A DNA stretch of 64,000 nucleotides from Tepidibacter hydrothermalis (lineage in GTDB: Bacteria; Bacillota; Clostridia; Peptostreptococcales; Peptostreptococcaceae): NCBI RefSeq assembly GCF_029542625.1, contig NZ_CP120733.1:496001-560000 (forward strand), written 5' to 3'. Positions 1-8,171 of the stretch are shown here, piece by piece. The position numbers and the translations under genes were made by a program. Each line of letters starts with the position of its first letter. Positions within the stretch are counted from its first letter, which is position 1. A model generated the notes under the pieces. That model saw nothing but the letters and a program-made list of their open reading frames with translations. It ran no database searches and was not told the origin of the DNA.

Positions 1-263
1 TTTTTCATTCGCGTGATTTGATCTTTTTCAGGTGCCCTAAGAACTGTGACAAAATCTTTTGTGTAAGCTTCTTTATTGGAAACAAAATGAATATGAGGAC
101 AAGCATCCAAGTAATTCATGACATTGAATCCCATACCCGAACCATACCCTTCTTCTAAGAAAAGCTCAATATCTTTCATCTTACTTAGTTTTTAAAAAAA
201 GGCTGGTGTAAAGTCACGTTTTTCTTCTCTTTCTTTGTGCATACGTGGAAATGAAAGTTGCAT
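1..263 (-). pseudogene. Alanine dehydrogenase/PNT-family N-terminus, broken by a stop codon
   Basis: Reading leftward from an ATG at 263 behind a strong AGGAGG site, the frame begins MQLSFPRMHKEREEKRDF and meets an in-frame TAA at 192-194. The same frame then continues with LFLEEGYGSGMGF and related residues, which resemble the N-terminal domain of alanine dehydrogenase and transhydrogenase-type proteins. That family uses NAD(H) to interconvert alanine and pyruvate. The gene runs off the left edge, so its C-terminal half cannot be judged. Because the frame is the same before and after the stop, this looks like a nonsense change (Lys or Glu to stop) and not a frameshift. A sequencing error next to the T/A homopolymer is the other explanation. 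Confidence 0.6.
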
Positions 264-618
264 ATGATTCCTCCTCTTAAGTTTTTCTATGCAGAAATAA
301 ATACCTTATAATTAAACCTAAATTCTATGTCAAATCTAAATTACCTTCATTTGTGATTAAATTGCGAAGAATTCAGGAAGTTTCTTTTACATTGTACCAT
401 TTTTAACATCGCCTTTCAATAAAAACAGTGATTGTTATTATGACTTCTGAATATTCCATATGACTAACAGACCTCGTAGCAAATACAAAAGACAACACAT
501 TTGTATTCTATTACATTTACTTAACGCAAATATTTTTATGAAAGCTTCATAATCACATACCTTGCAGTCTTTAGTATTTTGTCAGTAAGAAAAACATACT
601 TTAAATCGGAAGGTCTTT
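264..618. other. Intergenic stretch without a recognisable gene
   Basis: AT-rich DNA between the broken dehydrogenase start and the transposase remnant. It must hold the promoter of the leftward gene. I see no open frame with a ribosome binding site, no clear hairpin and no repeat shared with the rest of the window. Confidence 0.4.
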
Positions 619-888
619 ATTTGCTGTCTATATTTTGAAATGCTTAAGAAATCAAATCTGAACAGTAAAATAGATTGTACGAAAGCATCATCATTTGAAA
701 AGAGAGAGTATTTCAAAAAACGTGCTAAGCAATGTTACATGATTAAGGCAAAAGATAGTGAACTTAAACACCAGCACGGCTATGATGTAGCAACTTAGTC
801 GGGCTTAATTAGCATGCAAATGCAAGAAACACTATCAATCTTTACGGTAAATATAAAGAGACTTATTAAGTTAAAAAGCATAAAATAA
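619..888 (+). pseudogene. IS1182-type transposase C-terminal remnant
   Basis: A rightward frame running to the TAA at 886-888 contains KREYFKKRAKQCYMIKAKDSE followed by LKHQHGYDVA, a stop (TAG), then SGLI and a tail typical of the last part of IS1182-family DDE transposases. The conserved glutamate of the DDE triad would lie in the SELK segment. The N-terminal three quarters of the transposase is missing and there is an internal stop, so the fragment is dead. The homologous part is clearest from about 682; the upstream residues are only weakly similar. A different piece of a transposase of this family is fused to the gene at 21837. Confidence 0.65.
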
Positions 889-913
889 GGAGATTACTTC
901 TTTATTGAAAAAG

Positions 914-961
914 AAAAAGCATGAAATATTCGAAATTTTATCGAATATTTCATGCTTTTTT
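914..961 (+). terminator. Hairpin terminator after the IS1182 remnant
   Basis: Perfect 20-bp inverted repeat (914-933 against 941-960) with a 7-nt loop, followed by a T run. It lies 25 bp beyond the transposase remnant and probably came with it. Confidence 0.7.
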
Positions 962-1150
962 TAGTATTAGATACAAGTTCACTTAAAAAAGATTTTCTTT
1001 TTCAATGGATTCGCATTGGCATGGTTTTTTTGAACAACCTGCCATGCTCTTATGAAAAAGCAAGTGTTTTTAATACTTTTGTTTTTGAGTACCCCCCTAT
1101 TGATTCATGTATTTGCAATTTCTACTTTATTTTTTATAGTTATTTTCTTT

Positions 1151-1393
1151 TTAAAAAAGGTCTTTAAGGATTGCTATCTCGAGGTCTTTTTCATCAAGTA
1201 ACTTTTTTAAAGTAACGTTTTCTGCCTCAATAGCTTTTATATGCGTAGCATTATTCGCTTTCGTTTTTTTATGAACAGTATTTTGCTTTTTAGGGTTTTT
1301 AAATTCTCTGACTCATCTGCTTAACATATTTGCAGACAATTCATATTGTCTTGCAAATAATGAAGTAGTTCCTGTTTCTATTGTTTCTTTATT
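1151..1393 (-). pseudogene. IS3-family orfA remnant (HTH plus leucine zipper)
   Basis: On the minus strand the frame directly after the stop codon of the 1394-1930 gene reads KETIETGTTSLFARQYELS and NMLSR, then TGA where the family has Trp, then VREFK and a zipper containing ENVTLKKLLDEKDLEIAIL. This matches the helix-turn-helix and zipper of IS3/IS150-type orfA proteins. It lacks the first helix and ends at a stop at 1151-1153. No orfB, inverted ends or target duplication remain. The remnant abuts the stop codon of its neighbour exactly, which suggests an old deletion joined them. Confidence 0.6.
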
Positions 1394-1930
1394 TTAATAA
1401 TATTCTTTAGCTTTTATTATATAATTGTTATATGGGATATTTATAAAGCTATATCTTCCTTCTTCATCACATAGTGTATATTTGACTGGAATAAGTTTTT
1501 GATCTTCTTCAATTCTAAATAAAACTACTAGAGCATTAGGAATTACTTTTCCTGTATTATCTGTAATTAGTCCAGTGATTTTAGTGGAAACTTCTTTCTT
1601 AATAAGTGTTATATCTATATTTAAAATTTTAGCAGCTTCAATAATTTGAATATGTTTATTATAGGTATTAAAATTTGGATTATTTATAAGCATTAGATAT
1701 TTTCCTTTTGAGATATTGGAAAAAACGAATTGACCATATTTATTTGAAATTGTGCTTTTATAGATATATTTGTGATTAGAACAACAAATTTTTAGTAAGT
1801 ATACAATAATCCCTTCTAAAGGAGAACTAAATTTATCCGTTAAATGACCAGAAATTAAAGTTTTGGTTGATATTGGTAGTTTTGTTAAAGAAATATTGTA
1901 TTTAAATTTTTGTAACTGTTCAGCTACCAT
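1394..1930 (-). pseudogene. 3' part of a three-domain prealbumin-like repeat protein split by IS66
   Basis: The open frame encodes two beta-sandwich repeats of the carboxypeptidase-regulatory-like type (motif G-x-(I/L)-(T/x)-D...G...P-(L/I)-(E/x)-(G/N)-(A/I)...G-x-(Y/F)-x-F). They align with repeats 2 and 3 of the two intact neighbours at 4777 and 5675. Only the part from 1911 downward is original; the first codons, including the apparent ATG at 1928-1930, lie inside the terminal repeat of the IS66 element. Joining 4715-4383 to 1903-1394, with one copy of the 8-bp target duplication removed, gives an uninterrupted frame of 280 codons including the stop. The intact paralogues are 286 and 293 residues. 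Whether either half is still translated is unknown. Confidence 0.75.
1904..1926. repeat. Left end of the IS66 element: target duplication plus terminal inverted repeat
   Basis: Positions 1904-1911 read AAATTTTT and 1912-1926 read GTAACTGTTCAGCTA. The 15-mer is the exact reverse complement of 4368-4382, and the 8-mer recurs as a direct repeat at 4383-4390. A 5'-GTAA start and an 8-bp target duplication are the hallmarks of the IS66 family. Confidence 0.9.
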
Positions 1931-2060
1931 AATTACCTTTGCATTATAGCATGCTATAAATGAATTTATTGTAAAATATAGTAGATAAAAAGAAATTTGT
2001 ATTGTTTTGAACTCTTTTTGCTGTTAAACTTCAAATAGCTATATTTAGGAGATGAAAATT

Positions 2061-3542
2061 ATGGGCGAAGGAAAAATCATTAAGATTTACAACAAAGGGG
2101 TTTCAGAGGTTATTACTGTAATAAAAAAGATGGATAACGAAAATAAAGAATTAAAAGCGAAGCTTGCAGCACTTGAGAAAGAGAATGAAAAGTTAAATAA
2201 AGGTTTAGATAAATACGAAAAGCAGAAAAAGAAAAATAGCACTAACAGCAGCAAACCACCGTCTAGCGACGGAATTGGACGTAGAACAAAATCTTTAAGA
2301 AAAAAGAGTGATAAAAAGCCTGGAGGACAAGAAGGTCACGAAGGGTCAACGCTCAAACTCTCTGAAAAGCCTGATGAAGTAATCACTCTGAGAGTAGATA
2401 AGTGTACTAACTGTGGAATAGATTTAGTTTTTATGAAAAATGAGGGTTATGAAATACGTCAAAAGATTGATATATTAGAAGCAAAACTCAAAACAATTGA
2501 ATATAGAGCAGAAATGAAAACCTGTCCTAAATGTGGATGTAAAAACAAAGGAAAGTTCCCGGAGGGAGTTGATAAAACAACTCAATATGGTGAAAATGTA
2601 AAATCACTTTCAGTATATCTTTCAAAATATCAGATGATTCCATATGGAAGATTAAGTGAGATTTTTAAAGATATCTTTAAGCTAAATATTAGCAAAGGAA
2701 CTCTTGTGAATTTCAACAAGAAATGTTATGACAACCTTGAAGAAATTGAAAGTAATATAAAACAGGCTCTTATAAATTCTGAAGTGATACATTGTGATGA
2801 AACTGGCATAAAATCAAAAGGAAAGCTCAACTGGACGCATGTAGTATCAAATAAAAAATTAACTCATTACAGTGTACATGAGAAACGTGGAACCAAAGCT
2901 ATTGATGATATTGGAATTATTCCATTCTTCAAGAACACCATGGTTCATGACTGTTTCAGGTCATATAACATTTATAATGATGCTAACCATGCTATCTGCG
3001 GTGCTCATATTTTGCGGGAATTAAACGGAATTACTGATTTAGAGAAACAAAAATGGGCACAGGAATTCTTTGATCATCTCATTCATATAAAAAAAGCGGT
3101 AGACGACGCTATTGAAAACGGAAACAACCACTTAGCGGAACAAATTCAGAATGAACTATCGTTTAAATATGATGAGATACTTGAAAAAGGACGAAAAGAA
3201 GATGAAGAGATTAATGGTCAACGGTATAACAAAAGAGCTAATGCCAAGAAAAGCAAGAGTTTAAATCTTATAAATCGTCTAGTTCTATATAAAGACAGGA
3301 TGTTAGCTTTCATGTATGATTTCATAATTCCATTCACCAACAATCTAGCAGAACAGGATTTGAGGATGCTCAAGGTATCACAGAAAATCTCCGGAACTTA
3401 CAGAGGTGAACATGGTGCTGCATGGACTATGCGAATCAACGGCTATATATCAACTATTCGTAAGAATGGTTATGATTTGATTCAAAGTTTGAGGAGTGTG
3501 TTTACCTCCGACAGATTTGATCCTACATTGCCGCAAAGCTAG
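2061..3542 (+). CDS. tnpC: IS66-family transposase TnpC
   Basis: DDE transposase of about 493 residues that cuts and joins the element ends. The order is an N-terminal coiled coil (about 20-60, rich in E and K), the STNSSKPPSSDG segment and PGGQEGH typical of IS66, a zinc-binding region with CTNCG and CPKCGCK (about 115-165), and the catalytic core. Putative catalytic residues are D in HCDETG (about 246), D in VHDCFRSY (about 296) and E in NNLAEQDLR (about 430); all three are present. I chose the ATG at 2061 because AGGAG lies 9 nt upstream; the ATG at 2052 touches that site. The gene ends just before a strong terminator. No tnpA or tnpB companions are present, as in the ISBst12 subgroup. Confidence 0.93.
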   Translation: MGEGKIIKIYNKGVSEVITVIKKMDNENKELKAKLAALEKENEKLNKGLDKYEKQKKKNSTNSSKPPSSDGIGRRTKSLRKKSDKKPGGQEGHEGSTLKLSEKPDEVITLRVDKCTNCGIDLVFMKNEGYEIRQKIDILEAKLKTIEYRAEMKTCPKCGCKNKGKFPEGVDKTTQYGENVKSLSVYLSKYQMIPYGRLSEIFKDIFKLNISKGTLVNFNKKCYDNLEEIESNIKQALINSEVIHCDETGIKSKGKLNWTHVVSNKKLTHYSVHEKRGTKAIDDIGIIPFFKNTMVHDCFRSYNIYNDANHAICGAHILRELNGITDLEKQKWAQEFFDHLIHIKKAVDDAIENGNNHLAEQIQNELSFKYDEILEKGRKEDEEINGQRYNKRANAKKSKSLNLINRLVLYKDRMLAFMYDFIIPFTNNLAEQDLRMLKVSQKISGTYRGEHGAAWTMRINGYISTIRKNGYDLIQSLRSVFTSDRFDPTLPQS

Positions 3543-3561
3543 CGCTTTTAAATATTTAGAT

Positions 3562-3591
3562 GAATAGAGATAGAAGAATCTATCTCTATTC
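3562..3591 (+). terminator. Terminator of tnpC
   Basis: Perfect 13-bp stem, GAATAGAGATAGA at 3562-3574 pairing with 3579-3591 across a 4-nt loop, 20 bp after the tnpC stop. The nested IS200 begins within a few bases of its 3' side. Confidence 0.7.
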
Positions 3592-3598
3592 GTTGTAC

Positions 3599-4340
3599 CT
3601 ATAAATAATCAGGACCACCCGTAAAACGGGTGGTTTGCATAAGCCCTATAAGGGCATGTTGCTAGCCGTGTCTCAAGACACATTGAAAAGTCTGCCGACC
3701 GCGTTTTTTCTCTGGCTACCCCTAAAAGGGGTTTTAATTTTTGCCTTTGCCTACCGGCTCACCCGTAAACGGGTCCATATATTCTTTCAGACTTATCTGT
3801 TCGTGCATTATATCTTCTTGTATTTGTTTCTTTATATATTCTTCAATTACTTTTTTGTTTCTTCCTACAGTTGTCACATAATATCCCTTGCACCAAAACT
3901 GCCTGTTGCCATATTTGTACTTTAAATTAGCATGTCTATCAAATATCATCAACGAACTTTTTCCTTTTAAATATCCCATAAATTGAGATACACTCAGTTT
4001 TGGTGGTATACTCACTAACATATGTATGTGATCTTTGCACGCATTCGCTTCTAGTATTTCTACTCCTTTATGTTCACACAGTTTTCTCAGTATCTTCCCT
4101 ATATCAACCTTAATTTTTCCGTATATTACTTGTCTTCTGTACTTTGGTGCAAAAACTATATGATATTTACAATTCCACTTCGTATGTGCTAAACTACTAT
4201 TATCCATATTGGATGAACCTCCTTCGTAATGGTTTTGGTCGGCAAACCTAATTCCATTTTACATCGGAGGTTTTATTTTTTTCTACTCATAGCTATAAGC
4301 TTTTTTGAACCACAGGTATAACCTGTGGTATTCGTTGTAC
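3599..4340 (-). mobile_element. IS200/IS605-family element (tnpA only) nested in IS66
   Basis: About 742 bp containing one leftward Y1 transposase gene. The 12-mer TATTCGTTGTAC occurs at both edges (3587-3598 and 4329-4340), so one copy is inside or at the border of the element. Subterminal hairpins, the substrates of HUH transposases, are clear: CCACCCG(TAAAA)CGGGTGG at 3615-3633 and CCACAGGTATAACCTGTGG at 4310-4328. The exact cleavage points cannot be fixed from one copy. Insertion downstream of tnpC left the IS66 transposase intact. Confidence 0.85.
3734..4207 (-). CDS. tnpA: IS200/IS605 transposase TnpA (HUH Y1)
   Basis: A full-length 157-residue single-strand transposase. The metal-binding HUH motif is DHIHMLV (His60 and His62) and the nucleophilic tyrosine is Tyr124 in IEEYIKKQ. 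The protein acts as a dimer that excises and inserts single-stranded circles at hairpin ends, which are visible on both sides of the gene. The start has GAAGGAGG upstream. No tnpB accompanies it, so it is of IS200 type. The length matches the family and no disabling change is visible; it is probably functional. It lies antisense to tnpC, inside the IS66 element. Confidence 0.93.
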   Translation of the reverse strand: MDNSSLAHTKWNCKYHIVFAPKYRRQVIYGKIKVDIGKILRKLCEHKGVEILEANACKDHIHMLVSIPPKLSVSQFMGYLKGKSSLMIFDRHANLKYKYGNRQFWCKGYYVTTVGRNKKVIEEYIKKQIQEDIMHEQISLKEYMDPFTGEPVGKGKN

Positions 4341-4715
4341 AATAAAACAGCTATCGAAATTTTTCAATAGCTGAACAGTTACAAATTTTTTTAAACATAT
4401 TTTTAATAAATCACTGATGTTGCTTTTATAACCTGATTTTTTTACGATTATTTTCACTATACTATTATATATAACTCCAAAGTAAGTATATAAGCCCTCT
4501 TTAGAACTGTATATAGAACCAATTTCTTCATTATTTTTATTTAAAAAGATTACATTTGCATTTTCAATGGGTTTTCCATCTAAATCTGTGATATATCCAT
4601 ATATAAGGGTATTATTGTAGTAAGCATTTTTTTTAAGCTGTAGACTGAGAACAACTTCAGGAGAATCTTTAGTGATATTTGCAATTTTTGATTGTCCTAA
4701 TATATATTTATCCAT
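4293..4715 (-). pseudogene. 5' part of the prealbumin-like repeat protein split by IS66
   Basis: The start at 4715 has GAGG 8 nt upstream and begins MDKYILGQSK, matching the LYKLGQS opening of the two intact paralogues. It encodes repeat 1 only. The native frame ends at 4383; the remaining codons to the stop at 4293-4295 come from the IS66 terminal repeat and the IS200 end. Removing the insertion (one target duplication copy kept) fuses ICLKKF to KYNISLTK in frame and restores the gene. If translated now, the product is a one-domain protein with about 30 foreign residues. The domain is less acidic and more divergent than in its neighbours. Confidence 0.75.
4368..4390. repeat. Right end of the IS66 element: terminal inverted repeat plus target duplication
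   Basis: 4368-4382 reads TAGCTGAACAGTTAC, the exact reverse complement of 1912-1926, and 4383-4390 repeats the AAATTTTT found at 1904-1911. Confidence 0.9.
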
Positions 4716-4776
4716 ATTAAAAACCTCACATAGATTATAAATGGCATACAAAAATTTTTATATGCCATTTATATTG

Positions 4777-5658
4777 TTACGAATTAGGGACTAGCTTATT
4801 AGCTTTGATTTTATAGTTACCTTCTGGGATTTGTTCAAACAAATATAAGCCGTAATCATTAGTTATAGTTTTTCTTATTGGAATTAATTTTTCTTTTCCT
4901 TGTTCGTCCGTAGTAACTTCAAATAATATAACAAATGCACCTGGAATTGGCATATTATTTTTGTCTTTTATAATACCATTTATTGTACCTCTTTTACTAA
5001 TTGGATCAATGTTTATGGTTAAGTTAATATTTCTAACTTTATCTGTGGACTCTATAATAAAGGTTGTTTCGCTTGTATGATAGCCGAGGAGTGAACCAGT
5101 AATAAGATACATTCCTTGAGGAATATCAAAGAAAGCATATTGCCCAAATTGGTTAGTATGAGTTGTTTTTAGTAATACAGGCTCACTTTCAGAGTTATCA
5201 TATAATCTTATGGTAACTCCTTCAAGCTTTTTACCTTCGTTATTTAATATATCTCCTGCAACTAAACAATTGTTTGCTTGTGGGGAAATAGTCATTACAA
5301 AGTCTCTTTCTATCTGTTGTTGTGATTGCATAATGAATGGAAGACCTTGCTTTAAATCATAGCTATCTTTAACTGCGAGTATTAGATATTGCTTATTAGC
5401 ATCTACTTCATCTATAGTGTATAGACCAGAAGTAGCAGTAACAGTATGGTATTTTGGATTAAAATCTCCATCTGTTAATTTTATGGTTACACCTTCTATT
5501 GGTTCTCCATTTACATCTAATACTTTTCCAAAAACTGTACCTGAATCACTTATAATATTATCTTCTAGTTGTAAGTCAATTCGAATCTCTTGACCTATAT
5601 CTACTATTGAACCTTCTTCAGATTGACCTAATTTATAAAGATCCTTATTTTCTGCCAT
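4777..5658 (-). CDS. Three-domain carboxypeptidase-regulatory-like (prealbumin-like) repeat protein
   Basis: This 293-residue protein has three tandem beta-sandwich repeats of about 90 residues. Each carries a G-x-(V/I)-x-D...G.PI.G..I and a (Y/H)....T...G.Y.F.(D/E)(I/V) pattern (about 35-120, 125-210, 215-290). The fold is shared with CarboxypepD_reg and Cna-B-like domains, often used as rods or ligand-binding modules. There is no signal peptide, membrane segment, sortase motif or catalytic motif, so localisation is unknown. It opens with DLYKLGQSEEGSI, which its paralogues share. It follows the gene at 5675 by 18 bp, so the two are probably cotranscribed, with the split paralogue third. The specific role is not known. 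Confidence 0.75.
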   Translation of the reverse strand: MAENKDLYKLGQSEEGSIVDIGQEIRIDLQLEDNIISDSGTVFGKVLDVNGEPIEGVTIKLTDGDFNPKYHTVTATSGLYTIDEVDANKQYLILAVKDSYDLKQGLPFIMQSQQQIERDFVMTISPQANNCLVAGDILNNEGKKLEGVTIRLYDNSESEPVLLKTTHTNQFGQYAFFDIPQGMYLITGSLLGYHTSETTFIIESTDKVRNINLTINIDPISKRGTINGIIKDKNNMPIPGAFVILFEVTTDEQGKEKLIPIRKTITNDYGLYLFEQIPEGNYKIKANKLVPNS

Positions 5659-5674
5659 AATATCACCTTACCTT

Positions 5675-6535
5675 TTAAGATTCTTTATTTGCTTTTACTA
5701 TATAATTACCTTGAGGAACATCTCCAAATAGGTATGCTCCACCAGCGATTGTTCTTGTATATCTTCTTGGAGTTAGTGTTGGGTTTTCAGGGTCTCCTGA
5801 AACTTCGTATAAGATAACTACTGCATCAACTATACCATTTCCTTCATCATCAGTGATAGTACCATTTATAGTTCCTTGTGATTCGGTGGGGGATATTTGC
5901 ATATTCCCGGAAAGATCAATAATTGATCCAGGCTGAGTTACTTGGATTTCAGATGTAATGGGCATATATCCTTGTTTTGTTCCTCTTCCTAGATAAGTGC
6001 CTAATTCTACATTTATAAAAGCACATTGACCATATTCATTTGTTGTAGTTACAGCAACAATAATTTCTTCTCCAGCAACAATTTTTAATAAAGTAGCTAT
6101 AACTCCTTCGAGTGGATTATTTTCAGTGTCATATATATGAGCTGTGATAGTAGATAGTGTTGCATTAGGATCAGGTGTTATTGTAGCGTCTAAATCTAAC
6201 ATTTGACCAGAAACTATAGAAAATACAGTAACTTCATTAATAAGATATCCATCTTTTGTTATAACAAGATGGTATTCAGAGCCTGGAGATATTGCATTTA
6301 TAGCATAATAACCATTTTCGTCAGTTAATACATGATATAGTGGATCGAGATTAGTATTTAAAATTTTTATTAAAACTCCTTCAACTGGATTGCCGTTAGG
6401 GTTGGTGATTGTTCCAGAAACAGAGCCAGTATTCAGAAAAGGATCATCTGATAGTTGTACGTCTAGTCGTATTTCTTTACCAACTTTTTCTAGGCTTCCT
6501 TGTTGGGATTGACCTAGTTTATATAAATCACTCAT
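5675..6535 (-). CDS. Three-domain carboxypeptidase-regulatory-like repeat protein, first of three paralogues
   Basis: This 286-residue protein has the same three-repeat plan as its neighbour. It starts MSDLYKLGQSQQGSLEKVG, and repeats begin near residues 38, 128 and 215 (for example GTITNPNGNPVEGVLIKI). The composition is acidic, with few Cys, no secretion signal and no enzyme motif. GGAGG precedes the ATG, and it is the promoter-proximal gene of the leftward cluster. The repeats are closer between genes at equal position than within a gene, suggesting the whole three-repeat gene was duplicated. These may be structural or surface proteins exported by an unrecognised route, or cytoplasmic binding proteins. 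No function is assigned. Confidence 0.75.
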   Translation of the reverse strand: MSDLYKLGQSQQGSLEKVGKEIRLDVQLSDDPFLNTGSVSGTITNPNGNPVEGVLIKILNTNLDPLYHVLTDENGYYAINAISPGSEYHLVITKDGYLINEVTVFSIVSGQMLDLDATITPDPNATLSTITAHIYDTENNPLEGVIATLLKIVAGEEIIVAVTTTNEYGQCAFINVELGTYLGRGTKQGYMPITSEIQVTQPGSIIDLSGNMQISPTESQGTINGTITDDEGNGIVDAVVILYEVSGDPENPTLTPRRYTRTIAGGAYLFGDVPQGNYIVKANKES

Positions 6536-6591
6536 TTAATTGCCTCCTTTTTTATTCTTTAGATTTATTATCTAATATATATATGAATATA

Positions 6592-6632
6592 ATAAAAAAA
6601 AGTGTCAGATAATTATTGGTAATCTAACACTT
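6592..6632 (-). terminator. Terminator-like hairpin read on the minus strand
   Basis: On the minus strand AGTGTTAGATT (6631-6621) pairs imperfectly with ATCTGACACT (6610-6601) and is followed by eight Ts. It lies upstream of the repeat-protein cluster and would insulate it from leftward transcription. No leftward gene precedes it, so its source transcript is unclear. Confidence 0.4.
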
Positions 6633-7150
6633 CGTATCCGTTGTTTATACCTGTTGCTATTTGAACATGCAAAAATAATGATGGAAACTTTGATTTTATT
6701 GAACAAGACTTTACATTTGATAATAACGCTACACATATAATCAAAATAAATCATAGAAAAAGATGTTGTGTGAGTACTTTTTAGGCATAAAAAAATTGGA
6801 GTGATTAAAACAATCCAAATGATAAGAGCAATTTTAAATTTATTACAGTCAATGTCGACAGTAGTGTTATTAGTGTAGAAGGTTATTAAGAAGTGATAAG
6901 TAAATGGGAAAAATCGGATAATTGGTTAGGAAAAAGAATTGTTTATTGAGTAATTAGAAAATGATGTAATTTAAATACACAATACAAAATTAAGCTTATA
7001 GATAATTATGGATTATTCCTATAATATAAACTATTAATTCGACTAATTTGAATAATATAGTCCAGTATAGTTTAATATAATCATAATACTAATTGCAAAT
7101 GTAGAACTTAAAATATAAGATTTAAGAGGAAAACAGAGCATTGGATAAAA
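6633..7150 (+). other. Gene-poor stretch with a possible decayed coding remnant
   Basis: One rightward frame holds two protein-like runs separated by stops: FDFIEQDFTFDNNATHIIKI from about 6677 and FKFITVNVDSSVISVEGY from about 6812. Both are in the same frame with three stops between. The strand-like alternation and serine/asparagine content resemble a beta-rich protein, but I cannot name a family. The last 100 bp should carry the promoter of the 7151 gene; AAGAGGA at 7124-7130 is the only plausible ribosome site. Confidence 0.25.
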
Positions 7151-8167
7151 TTGCAGTTTAATGATAATATTCATTTAGGAAGTGGTATTTTGAGAAAAGT
7201 AATATCAAATATAGCAGATAGCTATGGATTACATAGTCTTCATAGAGAATATAGTAAAAACGATCAGTTTAAGTATGTGGAAGATGAAGTTTCTAAACTT
7301 AATAGTGATTTTGGGGAATTTTATGATAAGCCAATTTTACCTGAAGTATATTTAGAAAAAGATAAGATTGAAAACAGTTATGAAAAAGGAAAATTGAAAT
7401 TCTTAAGTCAAGTAGATAATGGAATCAGTAATAAGGATGCGGTATTTCACTATAGTAAGTGTATAGATGAAGAAAAGAATATAAATGTTATTTTAATACA
7501 TGGTTGGAGAGCAAAGGTTTTAAACAGATTAGAGAAAGTATTTTTAGATAGTTTTATTGAAAGAAACTATAACGTTTATAGATATGTCTTACCTTTTCAC
7601 ATGGAAAGGTCTCCAAAGACATCTCTTTATAGCGGGGAATATTTTGTAAGTGCAGATGTAAGCAGAACTTTAAAATCTGTGCGGCAATCTGTAAGTGATA
7701 TTAGAGCTTTGATAAGCTATATTAAAGATGTAGAGAAAGGAAAAGTTATAATTATTGGTTTGAGTTTAGGTGGAATAATTACTAATTTAATATGTGAAGT
7801 TGAAGGAAATATTGATGTACTAATATCTTTGTTTTATGCTAATAATCTATCATTTACAGTGTTTGAAACAGAGGCGGGAAAGTATATAAAAAAAGATTTT
7901 TTGAAAAACAATTTTAGTTATAGCTTATTAAGTAAGAGTTGGGGAGTTATCAATCCCTGTTTAAGAAAGCCTATATTAGACCTTGATAAAATACTTCTTG
8001 TATCAGGTAAGTATGATAAATATGTTTTGAATAAAGACACAGATCAGTTATGGGAAAAATGGGGAAAACCAGAAAGGTATAAGTATAGTTGTGGTCATTC
8101 TGGAATTGTACTTTCTAAAAATAGAATTAAAAATGATGTATTATACTTTATCGATAAGAGAGTGTAA
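7151..8167 (+). CDS. Alpha/beta hydrolase, linked to a sensor kinase
   Basis: A 338-residue predicted alpha/beta-hydrolase. Features are the oxyanion-side HGW at 117-119, the nucleophile elbow G-L-S-L-G-G with Ser205, a candidate acid near 288 (NKDTD) and the catalytic His near 317 (CGHSG). There is no signal peptide, so it is cytosolic. The likely start is TTG at 7151, with AAGAGGA about 20 nt upstream; that spacing is long and the start is uncertain. No ATG exists until deep inside. The next gene starts 4 bp after this stop, so the hydrolase and the kinase are translationally coupled. It may make or destroy a small lipid- or ester-like signal sensed by the kinase; this is inference from position. 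Confidence 0.75.
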   Translation: MQFNDNIHLGSGILRKVISNIADSYGLHSLHREYSKNDQFKYVEDEVSKLNSDFGEFYDKPILPEVYLEKDKIENSYEKGKLKFLSQVDNGISNKDAVFHYSKCIDEEKNINVILIHGWRAKVLNRLEKVFLDSFIERNYNVYRYVLPFHMERSPKTSLYSGEYFVSADVSRTLKSVRQSVSDIRALISYIKDVEKGKVIIIGLSLGGIITNLICEVEGNIDVLISLFYANNLSFTVFETEAGKYIKKDFLKNNFSYSLLSKSWGVINPCLRKPILDLDKILLVSGKYDKYVLNKDTDQLWEKWGKPERYKYSCGHSGIVLSKNRIKNDVLYFIDKRV

Positions 8168-8171
8168 TAGT

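Larger units (their letters stand above)
1912..4382 (+). mobile_element. IS66-family insertion sequence (single-gene, ISBst12-like) with nested IS200
   Basis: The element is bounded by perfect 15-bp inverted repeats (GTAACTGTTCAGCTA) and an 8-bp direct repeat (AAATTTTT). It is 2471 bp long, but about 742 bp belong to an IS200-like element inserted downstream of the transposase. Without it the element is about 1.73 kb, the size expected of IS66 members that carry only tnpC. It sits inside a prealbumin-like repeat gene, in the opposite orientation. Intact ends and an intact transposase suggest recent insertion and possible activity. Confidence 0.9.

Noticed and set aside
952-1167. Rightward frame of 71 codons
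   Set aside because: It starts inside a terminator T run with no ribosome site, and the minus strand carries a recognisable IS3 orfA remnant over its end.
3635-3925. Rightward frame of 96 codons in the IS200 element
   Set aside because: It is antisense to the intact HUH transposase and has no family likeness.
1909-4385. Inverted 18-bp repeats as the footprint of a chromosomal inversion
   Set aside because: The 15-bp core, 8-bp direct duplication and a transposase between them identify them as IS66 ends.
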